64,000 nt of DNA from Chloroflexota bacterium. GTDB lineage: Bacteria > Chloroflexota > Anaerolineae > Anaerolineales > Villigracilaceae. The position numbers were made by a program, and so were the translations under genes. How positions within the stretch are numbered: position 1 is the first letter of the stretch; each line of letters opens with the position of its first letter. Positions 32,545 to 41,870 of this stretch are shown one piece after another. The notes beneath the pieces were generated by a model. The model searched no databases, was not told the DNA's origin, and was given only the letters and a program-made list of their open reading frames with translations. The stretch covers positions 28,391 through 92,390 of the forward strand of contig JAJYOU010000007.1 of NCBI GenBank assembly GCA_021795965.1, given 5' to 3'.

Positions 32545-34104
32545 TTATTGATTCTGCTTGATCATACAAAAAACCGCCCCATCCCTGCCAATTGTATGGA
32601 CGACGGGTAATTTTCGCAAAACGGATCGTATATCAAGATCGCCCCTCGTATGGAACAGGATCAAGTCTCCCTTTCCAATGGCGGTCTCAGGTTCTTTTTG
32701 GAGGTCAATCATATTGCCACCATGATTGTAATACTCGGCGAGATCAAATTCTCTCTGAATATGCAGCGGCGAACCAGGCTTGTTTAATTGTGTCCATTCC
32801 ACTGCCTCTTTGTAACACGTCAGCCAATAATCAGTTTCATAATTTCGATAGGCACCTGTTAATCCATTCACAAATTGGTTGTAATAAGCGTACTCATAGG
32901 GATAAAGATGGATGATTCCAAAAACTCCAGGCGCCATTAATGCCATGACGAGTATCACAAAAATCGGTGCTCTTAATTTTTGCCAGAACCATTCGAATGC
33001 AAATCCAATTACGGCAAAAACCGGCGGCATGATAAAGAGGAAATGACGAAATCCATCGTAAACCGAAGGCCGGTTGTAAACCAGGTAAGCCATCATGAAA
33101 ACAAATAATCCAAGAAAGAGAGAGGAATCCCGCCAATCAATATTTTTTTGGATCATTCTTTTGATCATCAAAATTAGACCCGCAAGAAAGAGGATCCAGG
33201 TTGGTTCGGTTAAGGTGATGAACATCATTTCCAAAAGATACCGGCGGGGCATGGCGTTTGCCCTGAACAGCTGCCCCTCGAACAAGACCGCCAGTTCAGT
33301 TGGATTATTGGACATATGTTTCAGAACTTCGATGAAGCGGTCGACCGGGCTGGACCATAAATACGGCCAGAAAATGAACATGACTGCGATCGAAAGGAGC
33401 GCGTATAAAAGGAAGTAAAAGCTCGATCGCCAACTTCTTTTGAGAATAAAATAGATAAAAATCAGGATTCCTGCCAGGGGTCCGATGATGCGAGTTGCAC
33501 TCGAAAGACCCAGTAGCAGCACTGCCGCGATAAAAGTTTTCCAGGGGAATCCCTTGTTTTCGGTTAAACGGTCGACCAGGTTAAATCCAAATAACATGGA
33601 GAATAGGAATAAAACCATGAAAGGGATATCTTTTGGATTGATAAACGCGTGCCCCCAAAAAACAGGCTGCCAGGAAAAAAATGCTGTCGCTGCCGCCGCT
33701 GACCATGGAGAGATCCAGCGCCTGATCAAAAAAAAGAAACCGATCAACCCAGCCTGAAAAGTTAGAAAATTGACAAGGTGCCAGGCAGGAGCCAGGTCAG
33801 CGTTTGCCGCTGACATGATAAATTGTTCCACCGGGTGGGCTAAAAGCAGGTAAGCCGGTCCATAAATTTTGTGGTCTTCAGGGCTTTTGCCAAAAACTTG
33901 TTCAAAATCAAATCCCGGTGAAAATGCCTGCGGGGTGTACGCCATTCGGATGGAATCTGCGTAATTATAGAATAAAGGCTCATCCCACGACATGCCGTAG
34001 GCTCGAAATGTTAAAATTCCGCTCACGATATTAATTCCTAACAATATCAAAAGCGGAAAAAAGGTTTTCTTGACAAACCGGTCCAGCAGCTCATTCATTT
34101 TCAT
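32545..34104 (-). CDS. Polytopic membrane glycosyltransferase (GT39/83-like)
   Basis: A protein of about 519 residues with around ten membrane helices and a large soluble C-terminal segment. The first outer loop contains TFRAYGMSWDEPLFYNYADS, the D-E motif typical of ArnT/PMT-type (GT-C) transferases that use polyprenyl-phosphate sugars. AFFSWQPVFWGHAFINPKDIPFMVLF is another characteristic loop. The acceptor is unknown. The start is uncertain: ATGs at 34116, 34104 and 34098 are in frame, and all overlap the chelatase-like gene, implying coupling. Confidence 0.8.
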   Translation of the reverse strand: MKMNELLDRFVKKTFFPLLILLGINIVSGILTFRAYGMSWDEPLFYNYADSIRMAYTPQAFSPGFDFEQVFGKSPEDHKIYGPAYLLLAHPVEQFIMSAANADLAPAWHLVNFLTFQAGLIGFFFLIRRWISPWSAAAATAFFSWQPVFWGHAFINPKDIPFMVLFLFSMLFGFNLVDRLTENKGFPWKTFIAAVLLLGLSSATRIIGPLAGILIFIYFILKRSWRSSFYFLLYALLSIAVMFIFWPYLWSSPVDRFIEVLKHMSNNPTELAVLFEGQLFRANAMPRRYLLEMMFITLTEPTWILFLAGLILMIKRMIQKNIDWRDSSLFLGLFVFMMAYLVYNRPSVYDGFRHFLFIMPPVFAVIGFAFEWFWQKLRAPIFVILVMALMAPGVFGIIHLYPYEYAYYNQFVNGLTGAYRNYETDYWLTCYKEAVEWTQLNKPGSPLHIQREFDLAEYYNHGGNMIDLQKEPETAIGKGDLILFHTRGDLDIRSVLRKLPVVHTIGRDGAVFCMIKQNQ

Positions 34105-35311
34105 GTATTTGATCATCCAAAGATATAAGCAGCTGGTTTAATTCCTTTTCTTCATCATTTTGAATATTGAAATATTCTGTGATGAAACCGGATCGCCGCA
34201 TGCGCAACGACATGGGCGCAACGCTCGCCAAATCCACATTGGTGACCACTTCCCGACCGTCTGCGGCTGCGTAGGCTCTTGCGGCTTCAAACCAGGTTAT
34301 TTCTGCACGCAGGGAATCAATCTTTAATTTCTGAATCAATTGAATCGCTGTATTTGCCAATTCATCAGGCAGGAGCACATGGGGCAATCGCATCCTGGCT
34401 TCCTGCAGCTCCTGTTTGGCGAATAGACTTTGGTCAGCATAAGCGCTTATCAAGGAGCGGGGATTCGTCAAATAAGCTTTTACCCTGGCATAGGCTTCAA
34501 GCCGCTCTTCGGTAATTTTCAGACCGCGGACTATGATTCTTAACCCAAACCGGTCGAGGATTTGAGGTCGTAATTTACCTTCTTCCGGGTTCATGGTTCC
34601 GATTAGGACGAAACGGGACCGGTACGTTGCAACCACTGCTCCTCGGCGAACAGTATACAAACCCTGTGCTGCTGCATCCAGGATGGCGTCGATGATTTCA
34701 TCAGAAAGCAGATTAATTTCATCGATATATAAGATATTCTTGTCGGCTTGAGCTAGGATTCCACGTCTGATCCGCATGCGATCCTGGACCGCAGCTCGTT
34801 CATCGATTCCTCCGACTACATCCTCAAGCCGCGAATTCAGCGGAAGTTCAACCAATCTCACGCGATCAGGGACCGTTAACGAAATACCAGCGCCATATTT
34901 CTGGGCACATTCCGGGCAGACTGCATCTATACCCCCAGTTTCGATGTCTTCTGGCAGGCAGCCATAATAGCAGGCGGAACGTTCGATTTGCGGGAGAAGA
35001 TCGAGCAGAGATCTGACGGCTGTTGTTTTTCCGGTTCCTCTTGGTCCCACTAGTAAAATTCCACCGATGTTGGGGTTTATCAAGCCCAACATCAAAGCCA
35101 GTTTCATTTCATTTTGACCAACCAGAGCCAGGAAAGGAAAAGGCAGTAATTCAGCAATTCCGGAATCCTCCATCTGGTCAAGGCTTTTTATGACACTTTT
35201 TCCCGAGGCAAAATCAAGCAGTTCCTTCAGCGAACGGAATTGCCTGGAGGTTTTTTCGCCATCTTCTGGAAGGTTGATTTCAGAATTTAATTCATGGTTT
35301 TGAACTGTCAT
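34091..35311 (-). CDS. Magnesium-chelatase subunit I-like AAA+ ATPase
   Basis: A 406-residue AAA+ protein of the ChlI/BchI clade. Walker A is [22 protein letters not shown], followed by a four-cysteine insert (CYYGC ... CPEC) seen in BchI-type proteins. The segment [38 protein letters not shown] contains Walker B, and [24 protein letters not shown] holds sensor 1 and the arginine finger. No ChlD, ChlH or other tetrapyrrole gene is nearby. It could be a MoxR-like chaperone rather than a chelatase motor. It overlaps the thioesterase gene by 20 nt. Confidence 0.8.
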   Translation of the reverse strand: MTVQNHELNSEINLPEDGEKTSRQFRSLKELLDFASGKSVIKSLDQMEDSGIAELLPFPFLALVGQNEMKLALMLGLINPNIGGILLVGPRGTGKTTAVRSLLDLLPQIERSACYYGCLPEDIETGGIDAVCPECAQKYGAGISLTVPDRVRLVELPLNSRLEDVVGGIDERAAVQDRMRIRRGILAQADKNILYIDEINLLSDEIIDAILDAAAQGLYTVRRGAVVATYRSRFVLIGTMNPEEGKLRPQILDRFGLRIIVRGLKITEERLEAYARVKAYLTNPRSLISAYADQSLFAKQELQEARMRLPHVLLPDELANTAIQLIQKLKIDSLRAEITWFEAARAYAAADGREVVTNVDLASVAPMSLRMRRSGFITEYFNIQNDEEKELNQLLISLDDQIHENE

Positions 35312-35777
35312 TATTTTTTAACCGCAGTTTCTGACGCAGGTTTGCTTGTTCCAACCTGGTCTTCTCTTCTTCGGTTTCGCCATAAATTGGCGGAACTGCT
35401 ACCGGTTTACCCTGGTCATCGAGAGCGACATAAACCACGTAGGCGTTGTTGGTATGAATCTTTTTTCCGGTCATCGGATTTTCGGCTTCCACTCTCACTT
35501 CGGCTTCCATGGAGGTATGACCTGTATAGGTAACCTCGGCTGTCAGGATTACAAGATCGCCAATTTTGATGGGTTGTCGAAAAGTCATCCGATCCACAGC
35601 AACGGTAACTACTCTTTTTTGGGCATGCCGCATACAGGCAAGCGCACCGCATTCATCCACAAGTTTCATAATCCAACCGCCGTGGACATTGCCCTGACTG
35701 TTGGCGTGTTCGAACTGCATCAGCTGTGTCAGCTGGATCAGGGAATTTTTCATCGGCTTCGGCGTAAGATTTTCCAT
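35292..35777 (-). CDS. Acyl-CoA thioesterase (hotdog fold, YciA-like)
   Basis: A 161-residue hotdog-fold thioesterase that releases free acids from acyl-CoA. QLMQFEHANSQGNVHGGWIMKLVDECGALACMRHA contains the central helix and the GGxxMxxxDE motif with catalytic Asp. VAVDRMTFRQPIKIGDLVILTAEVTYTGHTSMEAEVRV matches the YciA/BACH family. It lies 3 nt after the gene upstream, in an operon of mixed function. Confidence 0.87.
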   Translation of the reverse strand: MENLTPKPMKNSLIQLTQLMQFEHANSQGNVHGGWIMKLVDECGALACMRHAQKRVVTVAVDRMTFRQPIKIGDLVILTAEVTYTGHTSMEAEVRVEAENPMTGKKIHTNNAYVVYVALDDQGKPVAVPPIYGETEEEKTRLEQANLRQKLRLKNNDSSKP

Positions 35778-35780
35778 ATT

Positions 35781-36140
35781 TCAGTCGAAATCCTTTCGAT
35801 AGTCAATCATATCAACTGTGTGCAGCCGGTAGGGTTCCTCCTGTAAAATATCAATATTTCCCAGTGGTAGGTCCCTCATCATCCCAGGTAGCGGGATGAC
35901 GGCTGGGATCCGAATTGAAGCTGGTTTTTCAGGGGGCGTGAGCTGCGGTTTTGGTTCTTCGAATTTTCTTCTGATGATTCGAGGATCATCTGTTAAAACG
36001 CCAACATAAATACCCGAGACTGAATACACGTCCCTCTGTGGGGTTACAAAACCGACCCATTCTCCAGCTTCATTAAAGAGGTTCGGATATTCCAGAAATG
36101 CTTTAGGATCACCTTCGGTTGTGTAAATGGCTTTGAGCAC
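35781..36140 (-). CDS. Conserved hypothetical protein
   Basis: A 119-residue soluble protein that I do not recognise. The N-terminal half has a short repeated pattern, GEWVGFVTPQRDVYSVSG then GIYVGVLTDDPRIIRR, suggesting small beta units. The C-terminal half is proline-rich. Start is GTG at 36140 after AGGTGA. It is placed between the GtrA-like and thioesterase genes and transcribed with them. Confidence 0.6.
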   Translation of the reverse strand: MLKAIYTTEGDPKAFLEYPNLFNEAGEWVGFVTPQRDVYSVSGIYVGVLTDDPRIIRRKFEEPKPQLTPPEKPASIRIPAVIPLPGMMRDLPLGNIDILQEEPYRLHTVDMIDYRKDFD

Positions 36141-36155
36141 AGTTTCACCTGCCCG

Positions 36156-36617
36156 TCATACCAGATCAATATCGTTATAAGTCCAGTATCGATTTACAAA
36201 GAAATTCCAGAGCATGACGATTCCGACAGCCACCGCCAGTGTAATATTATGGCTGAGAAATTGATGATACCTTTCAATTGAGGAGAACGGAGTGAGAAGA
36301 TTATCAAGGGTTGGCTCTCCAAAGTGCAGTATGGGAATCCGGATTACCAATCCTGCCGCGTTTACAACCGAAAACTGAATAATTTGCCCAACGAGGGGTT
36401 TTGAACGGGATTCCGGGTACGTCCAATATCTATTCCATAAGAAGTTGCTCATTACCGCGCAGATAAATGAAATTGTACCCGCAATGACAAAAGGGAACTT
36501 GACCAGGCTGACAAATAAGTTCATGATTCCAAAATCAATTGCTGCTCCGATGGTACCAACAGCTGCGAATTTGAAGAATCGAACCCGCTCAGTCGGGTTT
36601 TTGAGGATCATGGTCAC
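36156..36617 (-). CDS. GtrA-like membrane protein
   Basis: A 153-residue GtrA/DPMS-type protein with four membrane helices. [24 protein letters not shown] and the repeated [11 protein letters not shown] / [12 protein letters not shown] motifs are typical. Family members help flip polyprenyl-linked sugars, or accompany glycosyltransferases in cell-surface glycan assembly. The frame begins with GTG at 36617 in a GTGA overlap with the epimerase stop; an ATG at 36611 is the alternative. The neighbouring epimerase and glycosyltransferase support an envelope-sugar role. Confidence 0.87.
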   Translation of the reverse strand: MTMILKNPTERVRFFKFAAVGTIGAAIDFGIMNLFVSLVKFPFVIAGTISFICAVMSNFLWNRYWTYPESRSKPLVGQIIQFSVVNAAGLVIRIPILHFGEPTLDNLLTPFSSIERYHQFLSHNITLAVAVGIVMLWNFFVNRYWTYNDIDLV

Positions 36618-37570
36618 GCTATACCCAGTTTCATTTTAAAATAATCAATCGTTTTCATGAGACCTTCTTCCAGGTTTACTTTCGGCTCCCAGCCTAACAA
36701 ATCTTTTGCCCTCGTAATGTCGGGCCGTCGCCTTTGAGGATCTCTGGCAGAGCGCGCATCCACAAATACCACCCCAGCTTTGTTCCCGGTAATTTTGTTA
36801 ATGGTATGGGCAAATTCCAGGATGGTCATTTCAACTGGATTTCCGATATTAACTGGCATATGTTCATCAGAATAAAGGAGCTTCACAATTCCGTCAATCA
36901 GGTCATCCACAAAACAGAAGGATCGAGTCTGGCCTCCATCCCCATAGACCGTTAATGGCTGATTCAATAGTGCGAGTCTGAGGAGATTGGGCAACGCGCG
37001 TCCATCATCAAGATCCATCCGAGGACCATAGGTGTTGAAGATTCGCACAATTCTGGTGTCGACACCGTGCTGCCGGTGATAAGCGAGTGTCAACGATTCC
37101 GCGAAGCGTTTGGCTTCATCGTAAACTGCCCGTGGACCGGTGATATCAACATTGCCAGCATATGTTTCCTTTTGAGGATGCTCAGTTGGATCACCATAAA
37201 TTTCGCTCGTGGAAGCCAGCAGGAAACGGGCGTGGTTGGCTTTGGCAACTCCCAGGGTGTTATGGGTGCCCAGTGCTCCGGCTTTCATCGTCTGGATGGG
37301 TAAATTAAAATATGCCAGCGGGGAGGCAGGGTTGGGGCTTGCCGGTGAGGCGAAATGCATGACTGCGTCCAATTTACTGGGGACAAAAATATAATTTGAA
37401 ATATCATGTTTATAAAATGAAAAATGTTCGTTGCCCATTAAATGGACAATATTATCCTGCGAACCTGTGATGAAGTTATCCATCCCAACCACATCATGAC
37501 CATCTTTTATCAGGCGATCCGAAAGGTGAGAGCCTAGAAAACCAGCAGCCCCTGTTATTAAAATACGCAT
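36614..37570 (-). CDS. NAD-dependent epimerase/dehydratase, UDP-glucuronate decarboxylase-like
   Basis: A 318-residue extended short-chain dehydrogenase. [21 protein letters not shown] is the NAD-binding Rossmann start, [12 protein letters not shown] supplies the catalytic Ser/Thr and YDEAKRFAE the Tyr-Lys pair. [22 protein letters not shown] and the C-terminal [17 protein letters not shown] are typical of UDP-xylose synthases (decarboxylating UDP-glucuronate). dTDP-glucose dehydratase is a less likely alternative. ATG at 37570 follows GGAGGAG, and a -10 box lies upstream. Confidence 0.87.
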   Translation of the reverse strand: MRILITGAAGFLGSHLSDRLIKDGHDVVGMDNFITGSQDNIVHLMGNEHFSFYKHDISNYIFVPSKLDAVMHFASPASPNPASPLAYFNLPIQTMKAGALGTHNTLGVAKANHARFLLASTSEIYGDPTEHPQKETYAGNVDITGPRAVYDEAKRFAESLTLAYHRQHGVDTRIVRIFNTYGPRMDLDDGRALPNLLRLALLNQPLTVYGDGGQTRSFCFVDDLIDGIVKLLYSDEHMPVNIGNPVEMTILEFAHTINKITGNKAGVVFVDARSARDPQRRRPDITRAKDLLGWEPKVNLEEGLMKTIDYFKMKLGIA

Positions 37571-37602
37571 TAACTCCTCCAATTGATCTGATATTTTCGA
37601 AA

Positions 37603-37631
37603 ATTATAGCTTTAGATTACCAGTGTTTCAG
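37603..37631 (-). promoter_or_regulatory. Promoter of the epimerase operon
   Basis: On the minus strand, CTGAAA, a 17-nt spacer and TATAAT stand about 33 nt before the epimerase ATG. The leader is about 25 nt and contains the ribosome site. Confidence 0.55.
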
Positions 37632-37645
37632 TGTTTTCACCTGAT

Positions 37646-39271
37646 CTATTTCCATTCTAGCCGTGAAATATGACCATCTTCGCTGATTTTGTACTGGGCA
37701 CCAGTTGCATCATCGATCAACCACAGGTTTTCTTGATAAATCATCGCGAGAAACTGATCCTGGCTTTTGTTCGTCGGTGCTGGTGCCCAAACAGGGGTCT
37801 GGGGATTTAATCCTGAAGAACCAGCTCTGGGAAATCTGATGCTTCGGTTTGAGCCATCTCGATCCATCACGATTAATTGGTAACCTGAATTTGCCGATTG
37901 TAACGGGCTCAGCGCTTGAAGGTAAGCCAACCTGAATGATTTTTCTGCGATGGACTCATTGATTGGGGATGTTGAAGGATAGGCAAACATTCCACTTTGC
38001 TGGACGAGTTTTATATTCAAATTGTTTTCCAGGGAAATTGCACTCAAATTGAAGTTTGGTGATTCCTCTGGGTTGGCGAGACCTGGAAGCGGGTCATGGG
38101 TCACCACGTAAATGATCTCGTCATCTCCACCCCAGGCCAGGCTCGGAATCAACGCCCAATCTGAAGCGGTCTGATAAGGAACGATGGACAATAGAGGTAT
38201 TAAATTCTTGTTTTTAAAACTGACAATTCCAATTTCATCCGGACGACTGTAAGCCAGGTATCTACCGCCTGGAGACCAAAAATATTCCGTTCCCCACCAG
38301 CCATAAACACCCCCGCTGTTGGTTTCAATGATTTTTTCCCTCGCACCCAGGTTTCCATTTTTAGCGACAACCATCCGGTAAAGGTCATTATTCGCCTGCC
38401 AGCCTGGTGCAGATGATCTTGGTTCAACCGTGGAATATAAAACGCGCATAATCGAATCTGTTGTCGCATCCCAATCTGCGAAATGGACGACATTGGAAGT
38501 GTGCAAATTAATCGGTTTTGCTTTTGGGTCGGTGATATTAATCGCCCAAAGTGTGTTTATTTCTTCAGTGGGTGGTTTGGTCGATTTCCGGGTAAATAAG
38601 AGCCATTTTCCGTCTTTGGATAATTTCAAGACGGACCCATCCAGATCCCCCGTCATCAGGATTTGAGTGTTGCTAGCGGTCGAAGATTCGATCAACCAGG
38701 CATTCCCATCCTTGATATAAACCAGTTTCCCTGGAATTTGGATCGGTTCAGCTGCAATTTCTGACCCAATCCCAATGACCAGAATTTCGGGTACGGGTTG
38801 TTTAAGGATGGTGGTCTTTACCACCGTCGTACTTACAAGTTGACCATCTTCGAAGTAGGTCCTGTTAACAATTTCTTCCTGACCATTTTTCCCGCTCTGG
38901 GAATACGATTGCTGTCCCACAGGCAGGGTCTCACTGTTGATCGTTTGTCTCTCAAAAGGAATTTCAATTGTTTTTGTTTCAAATTCCTCACGCCCCCTCA
39001 CCACGTTAATCCGCAAGCCGGCGCTGATAATGGTAGTTTCCCGTGGTTGAACCTTATCGAGTTGACCAAGTTTAATCCCTGCCGATTCAAGAACTTTTCC
39101 AACAGTTTCTCCGGGCGCTGCTGTGAGGTTATGAGTCTGGTTATCTGCTGAAATTACCACTGGTATACCAGACACTTTTAGAATGGACTGGTTAGGAATA
39201 CAACCACTCAATCCTGCATACAAAATAATCAGAAATATTAGCAGCCTTGGTTTTAAATTGGTTGGTAACAC
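37646..39271 (-). CDS. Lipoprotein with DUF348, G5 and beta-propeller-like domains
   Basis: A 541-residue exported lipoprotein. The signal sequence ends in the lipobox LSGC (Cys24). Residues about 32-95 form a DUF348 ubiquitin-like unit (VSADNQTHNLTAAPGETVGKVLESAGI is in the typical style), then a G5-type domain (about 100-165, ETKTIEIPFERQTI ... VVKTTILKQPVPEI). The C-terminal 370 residues look like a TolB/WD-type propeller with repeats such as LSKDGKWLLFTR and SPGGRYLAYSRPD. G5 and DUF348 often occur in cell-wall binding proteins. Start is GTG at 39271. Confidence 0.78.
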   Translation of the reverse strand: MLPTNLKPRLLIFLIILYAGLSGCIPNQSILKVSGIPVVISADNQTHNLTAAPGETVGKVLESAGIKLGQLDKVQPRETTIISAGLRINVVRGREEFETKTIEIPFERQTINSETLPVGQQSYSQSGKNGQEEIVNRTYFEDGQLVSTTVVKTTILKQPVPEILVIGIGSEIAAEPIQIPGKLVYIKDGNAWLIESSTASNTQILMTGDLDGSVLKLSKDGKWLLFTRKSTKPPTEEINTLWAINITDPKAKPINLHTSNVVHFADWDATTDSIMRVLYSTVEPRSSAPGWQANNDLYRMVVAKNGNLGAREKIIETNSGGVYGWWGTEYFWSPGGRYLAYSRPDEIGIVSFKNKNLIPLLSIVPYQTASDWALIPSLAWGGDDEIIYVVTHDPLPGLANPEESPNFNLSAISLENNLNIKLVQQSGMFAYPSTSPINESIAEKSFRLAYLQALSPLQSANSGYQLIVMDRDGSNRSIRFPRAGSSGLNPQTPVWAPAPTNKSQDQFLAMIYQENLWLIDDATGAQYKISEDGHISRLEWK

Positions 39272-39285
39272 TTGGTATAATCTTC

Positions 39286-39852
39286 CTACTTGACCCTGCC
39301 GGTAAGCGTCAAAATGCCATCGCTGATCACGACACTGTCCAGCCTGATGCCGGTAATTGCCGGACCAATCACACCTGTGAATGCTTGGTCAATCAAAGTG
39401 CTAATTGCATCGGTTAAACCTTCTGGTGCTGGCATGGGACCAAAATCTGCGGAGGTTACTTTGAAGATTGGTTTCCCGTCGGGATCCATTGCAACAGCGA
39501 TCACAACCCGGCTGTTAGCCTGAAAGTTTCCTTTTGTGGTTACTCCATAAATTTGAATTTCGTTGTTCTGGAGAACCACCTGCAGATTTTGAATCAAACT
39601 ATCTGGCTGGTCAGATAACTTTGATGCCAGCAGTGAACTCAGCTCGGATTCAGTGATTGATAAAGTTAAGATGCCGTTTTCCAATGCAGCCGCTTGCGAG
39701 GATTGTATTTTCTGTAAAAGCGACGCGAGACCCTCCGGAGAGGCTGTAATCTTTTCAGACGGGAGAGACGGACCTCCGATAAACAGGGTACAGGCGAGCG
39801 AACTGAAAACCAAAAGTGAAATAAAAGCTAAACCAGGCCATTTAATTTTCAA
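39286..39852 (-). CDS. Small lipoprotein, LmeA/DUF2993-like
   Basis: A 188-residue predicted lipoprotein with the lipobox SSLAC (Cys21). The mature part contains repeated amphipathic strands (ILTLSITESELSSLLASKL, IQIYGVTTKGNFQANSRVVIAVAMD, VISDGILTLTGRVK) like lipid-binding DUF2993/LmeA proteins; the assignment is tentative. Start is TTG at 39852 with GGAG seven bases upstream. It lies 14 nt before the DUF348/G5 lipoprotein gene and is probably co-transcribed. Confidence 0.65.
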   Translation of the reverse strand: MKIKWPGLAFISLLVFSSLACTLFIGGPSLPSEKITASPEGLASLLQKIQSSQAAALENGILTLSITESELSSLLASKLSDQPDSLIQNLQVVLQNNEIQIYGVTTKGNFQANSRVVIAVAMDPDGKPIFKVTSADFGPMPAPEGLTDAISTLIDQAFTGVIGPAITGIRLDSVVISDGILTLTGRVK

Positions 39853-39914
39853 TTAATTTCTCCACCCCGCGGGCTTGTCGGGGTAAAATCTTACTGGATC
39901 GGAGTAATTATAGC

Positions 39915-40472
39915 ATGGGCGAAACCTCAACCAATGATTTGAACCTGCCCCTTTTATTGGAGGGACTACTTTTTGTTGCCTCCGACCCTGTTTCTCCAGT
40001 TCAATTGGCAGCAGCTTTGGAGGTCACTCCTGGCACCGTTGAAAAGGGTCTCGAAGAATTGGAAGAAAACCTGAAAACGCGCGGTCTTCGCCTGCAGCGC
40101 CATAACGGACGTTACCAGCTCACAACAGCACCTGAATTGGCTGAATCAATCGAAAGATTTCTGGGCCTCGATGCAACCTCTCGCCTGAGCCGGGCAGCTT
40201 TGGAGACTCTCGCTGTCATCGCTTACCAACAGCCAGTCACCAGACCAGCCTTGGATTCGATCCGCGGGGTAAATAGCGACGGGGTCATTAAAAGCCTTCT
40301 CAGTAAAGGTTTGGTACAGGAAGTTGGCAGGTCAGAAGGTCCCGGACGCCCAATCCTTTTTGGCACAACCCCTGAATTTTTACAGCATTTTGGTTTAAAT
40401 TCTCCTTCTGAATTGCCTCCACTCAATTTACCAGTGGAAAAAGAAAGAGATGTAACGATGCTCAAAGGATAA
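39915..40472 (+). CDS. scpB: Segregation and condensation protein B
   Basis: A 185-residue winged-helix protein that forms the bacterial condensin complex with ScpA and SMC. LLLEGLLFVASDPVSPVQLAAALE is the first helical unit, and RLSRAALETLAVIAYQQPVTRPALDSIRGVNSDGVIKSLLSKGLVQEVGRSEGPGRPILFGTTPEFLQHFGL is the highly conserved C-terminal half. scpA, usually adjacent, is not found in the window. The ATG at 39915 follows GGAG by ten bases. Confidence 0.94.
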   Translation: MGETSTNDLNLPLLLEGLLFVASDPVSPVQLAAALEVTPGTVEKGLEELEENLKTRGLRLQRHNGRYQLTTAPELAESIERFLGLDATSRLSRAALETLAVIAYQQPVTRPALDSIRGVNSDGVIKSLLSKGLVQEVGRSEGPGRPILFGTTPEFLQHFGLNSPSELPPLNLPVEKERDVTMLKG

Positions 40473-40523
40473 GCATGAGCGCATCTTATTATTTTTTGTC
40501 GTGTTATATTTCTCAAGCGGTCG

Positions 40524-40546
40524 GGCGCAGCCAAGCTGCGCCTTTC
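40524..40546 (+). terminator. Short GC-rich hairpin after scpB
   Basis: GGCGCAGC and GCTGCGCC form a perfect 8-bp stem with a three-base loop followed by TTTCC. It is a plausible weak terminator between scpB and fabF. Confidence 0.5.
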
Positions 40547-40579
40547 CATTTCAATTGATTCTATTCGGGAGATTTAATT

Positions 40580-41821
40580 ATGCATAAACGGGTAGTGATA
40601 ACGGGCATGGGTTGTATCAGTCCCTTGGGAAACAATTTTCCAGATACTTGGGCGGGGCTTGTTTCCGGCCGGTCAGGTGCTGGACCGATTACACATTTCG
40701 ATGCGTCGGATCATAAAACAAAATTTGCCTGTGAAGTGAAAGGGTTCGATCCTGCAGCTCTATTTGGGTTTCGAGATGCTCGAAAAATGGATCGGTTTTG
40801 CCAGTTTGCGGTTGCCGCTGCACAGGAAGCGGTTGACCATGCCAGTTTGAGCCTTGATGTTGAAAACCGGGACCGGATTGGTGTCGTCGTCGGAACAGGG
40901 ATTGGTGGAATTGGCACATTACTGGATCAAGTGGAAGTGATGCGCGAAAAAGGTCCCGACCGGGTTAGTCCATTCCTGGTCCCAATGATGATTGCTGATA
41001 ATGCCGCCGGGGTGATTGCGATCCGGATGGGTTTCAGAGGACCGAATGCTGCCTACGTCACTGCATGTGCGACTGGTTCAAACGCGGTCGGAGAAGCGAC
41101 TGAAATTATCCGGCGCGGTTCTGCAGATGTCATGCTGGCGGGCGGTTCCGAAGCTTCCATCGTCAGCGTCGCAATGGCTGGATTGAACCAAATGACTGCG
41201 CTCTCCACCCGCAATGAAGATCCTGCGGGAGCATCCAGACCCTTCGATAAAACCAGGGATGGATTCGTGATGGGAGAAGGTGGCGCGATCCTTGTTTTGG
41301 AAAGCCTCGAGCATGCCCAATTCCGTGGAGCGAAAATCTATTGCGAAATAACTGGCTATGGCACTACCGATGATGCATATCACATTTCAGCACCTTCAGA
41401 GGATGGGTCTGGAGCAGCCCTCTGCATGAAAATTGCCCTTGAAAATGCCGGCTTGAACCCCCGTCAGATTGACTATATCAATGCCCACGGAACTTCAACC
41501 CAATTAAATGACAAATCGGAAACCGCCGCGATCAAGATGGTTTTCGGTGACGCTGCCTATCAGATTGCAATTTCTTCCACCAAATCCATGACTGGCCATT
41601 TATTAGGCGCTTCCGGCGCAGTGGAGGCAGCCATCTGCGCAAAAATTTTCCAGGAAGACATTCTTCCACCCACCATGAATTACACAAATCCTGATCCAAA
41701 TTGCGATTTGGATTATATTCCGAATAAGGCACGCAAAGCTCACCCCAACCATATCATGTCAAATTCCTTCGGTTTCGGCGGGCACAATGCCTCACTGGTT
41801 TTTAGCCGCTTTGAATCTTAA
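40580..41821 (+). CDS. fabF: 3-oxoacyl-[acyl-carrier-protein] synthase II
   Basis: A thiolase-fold condensing enzyme of 413 residues that extends acyl-ACP with malonyl-ACP in fatty-acid synthesis. The catalytic triad is visible: Cys in VTACATGSNAVGEA, His in INAHGTSTQLND and His in MTGHLLGASGAVEA. KSMTGHLLGA and NSFGFGGHNASLVF are further FabF signatures. The ATG follows GGGAG. The fabH-like gene begins 49 nt downstream with its own ribosome site. Confidence 0.95.
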   Translation: MHKRVVITGMGCISPLGNNFPDTWAGLVSGRSGAGPITHFDASDHKTKFACEVKGFDPAALFGFRDARKMDRFCQFAVAAAQEAVDHASLSLDVENRDRIGVVVGTGIGGIGTLLDQVEVMREKGPDRVSPFLVPMMIADNAAGVIAIRMGFRGPNAAYVTACATGSNAVGEATEIIRRGSADVMLAGGSEASIVSVAMAGLNQMTALSTRNEDPAGASRPFDKTRDGFVMGEGGAILVLESLEHAQFRGAKIYCEITGYGTTDDAYHISAPSEDGSGAALCMKIALENAGLNPRQIDYINAHGTSTQLNDKSETAAIKMVFGDAAYQIAISSTKSMTGHLLGASGAVEAAICAKIFQEDILPPTMNYTNPDPNCDLDYIPNKARKAHPNHIMSNSFGFGGHNASLVFSRFES

Positions 41822-41870
41822 TCCTGGTAGATAGAAAAATAGATTTCGGTCTCGAAACAGAGGAGCGAAA

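Noticed and set aside
39273..39281. TGGTATAAT extended -10 match on the + strand
   Set aside because: It points into the 3' end of a leftward lipoprotein gene, with no rightward gene following closely; probably chance in an AT-rich gap.
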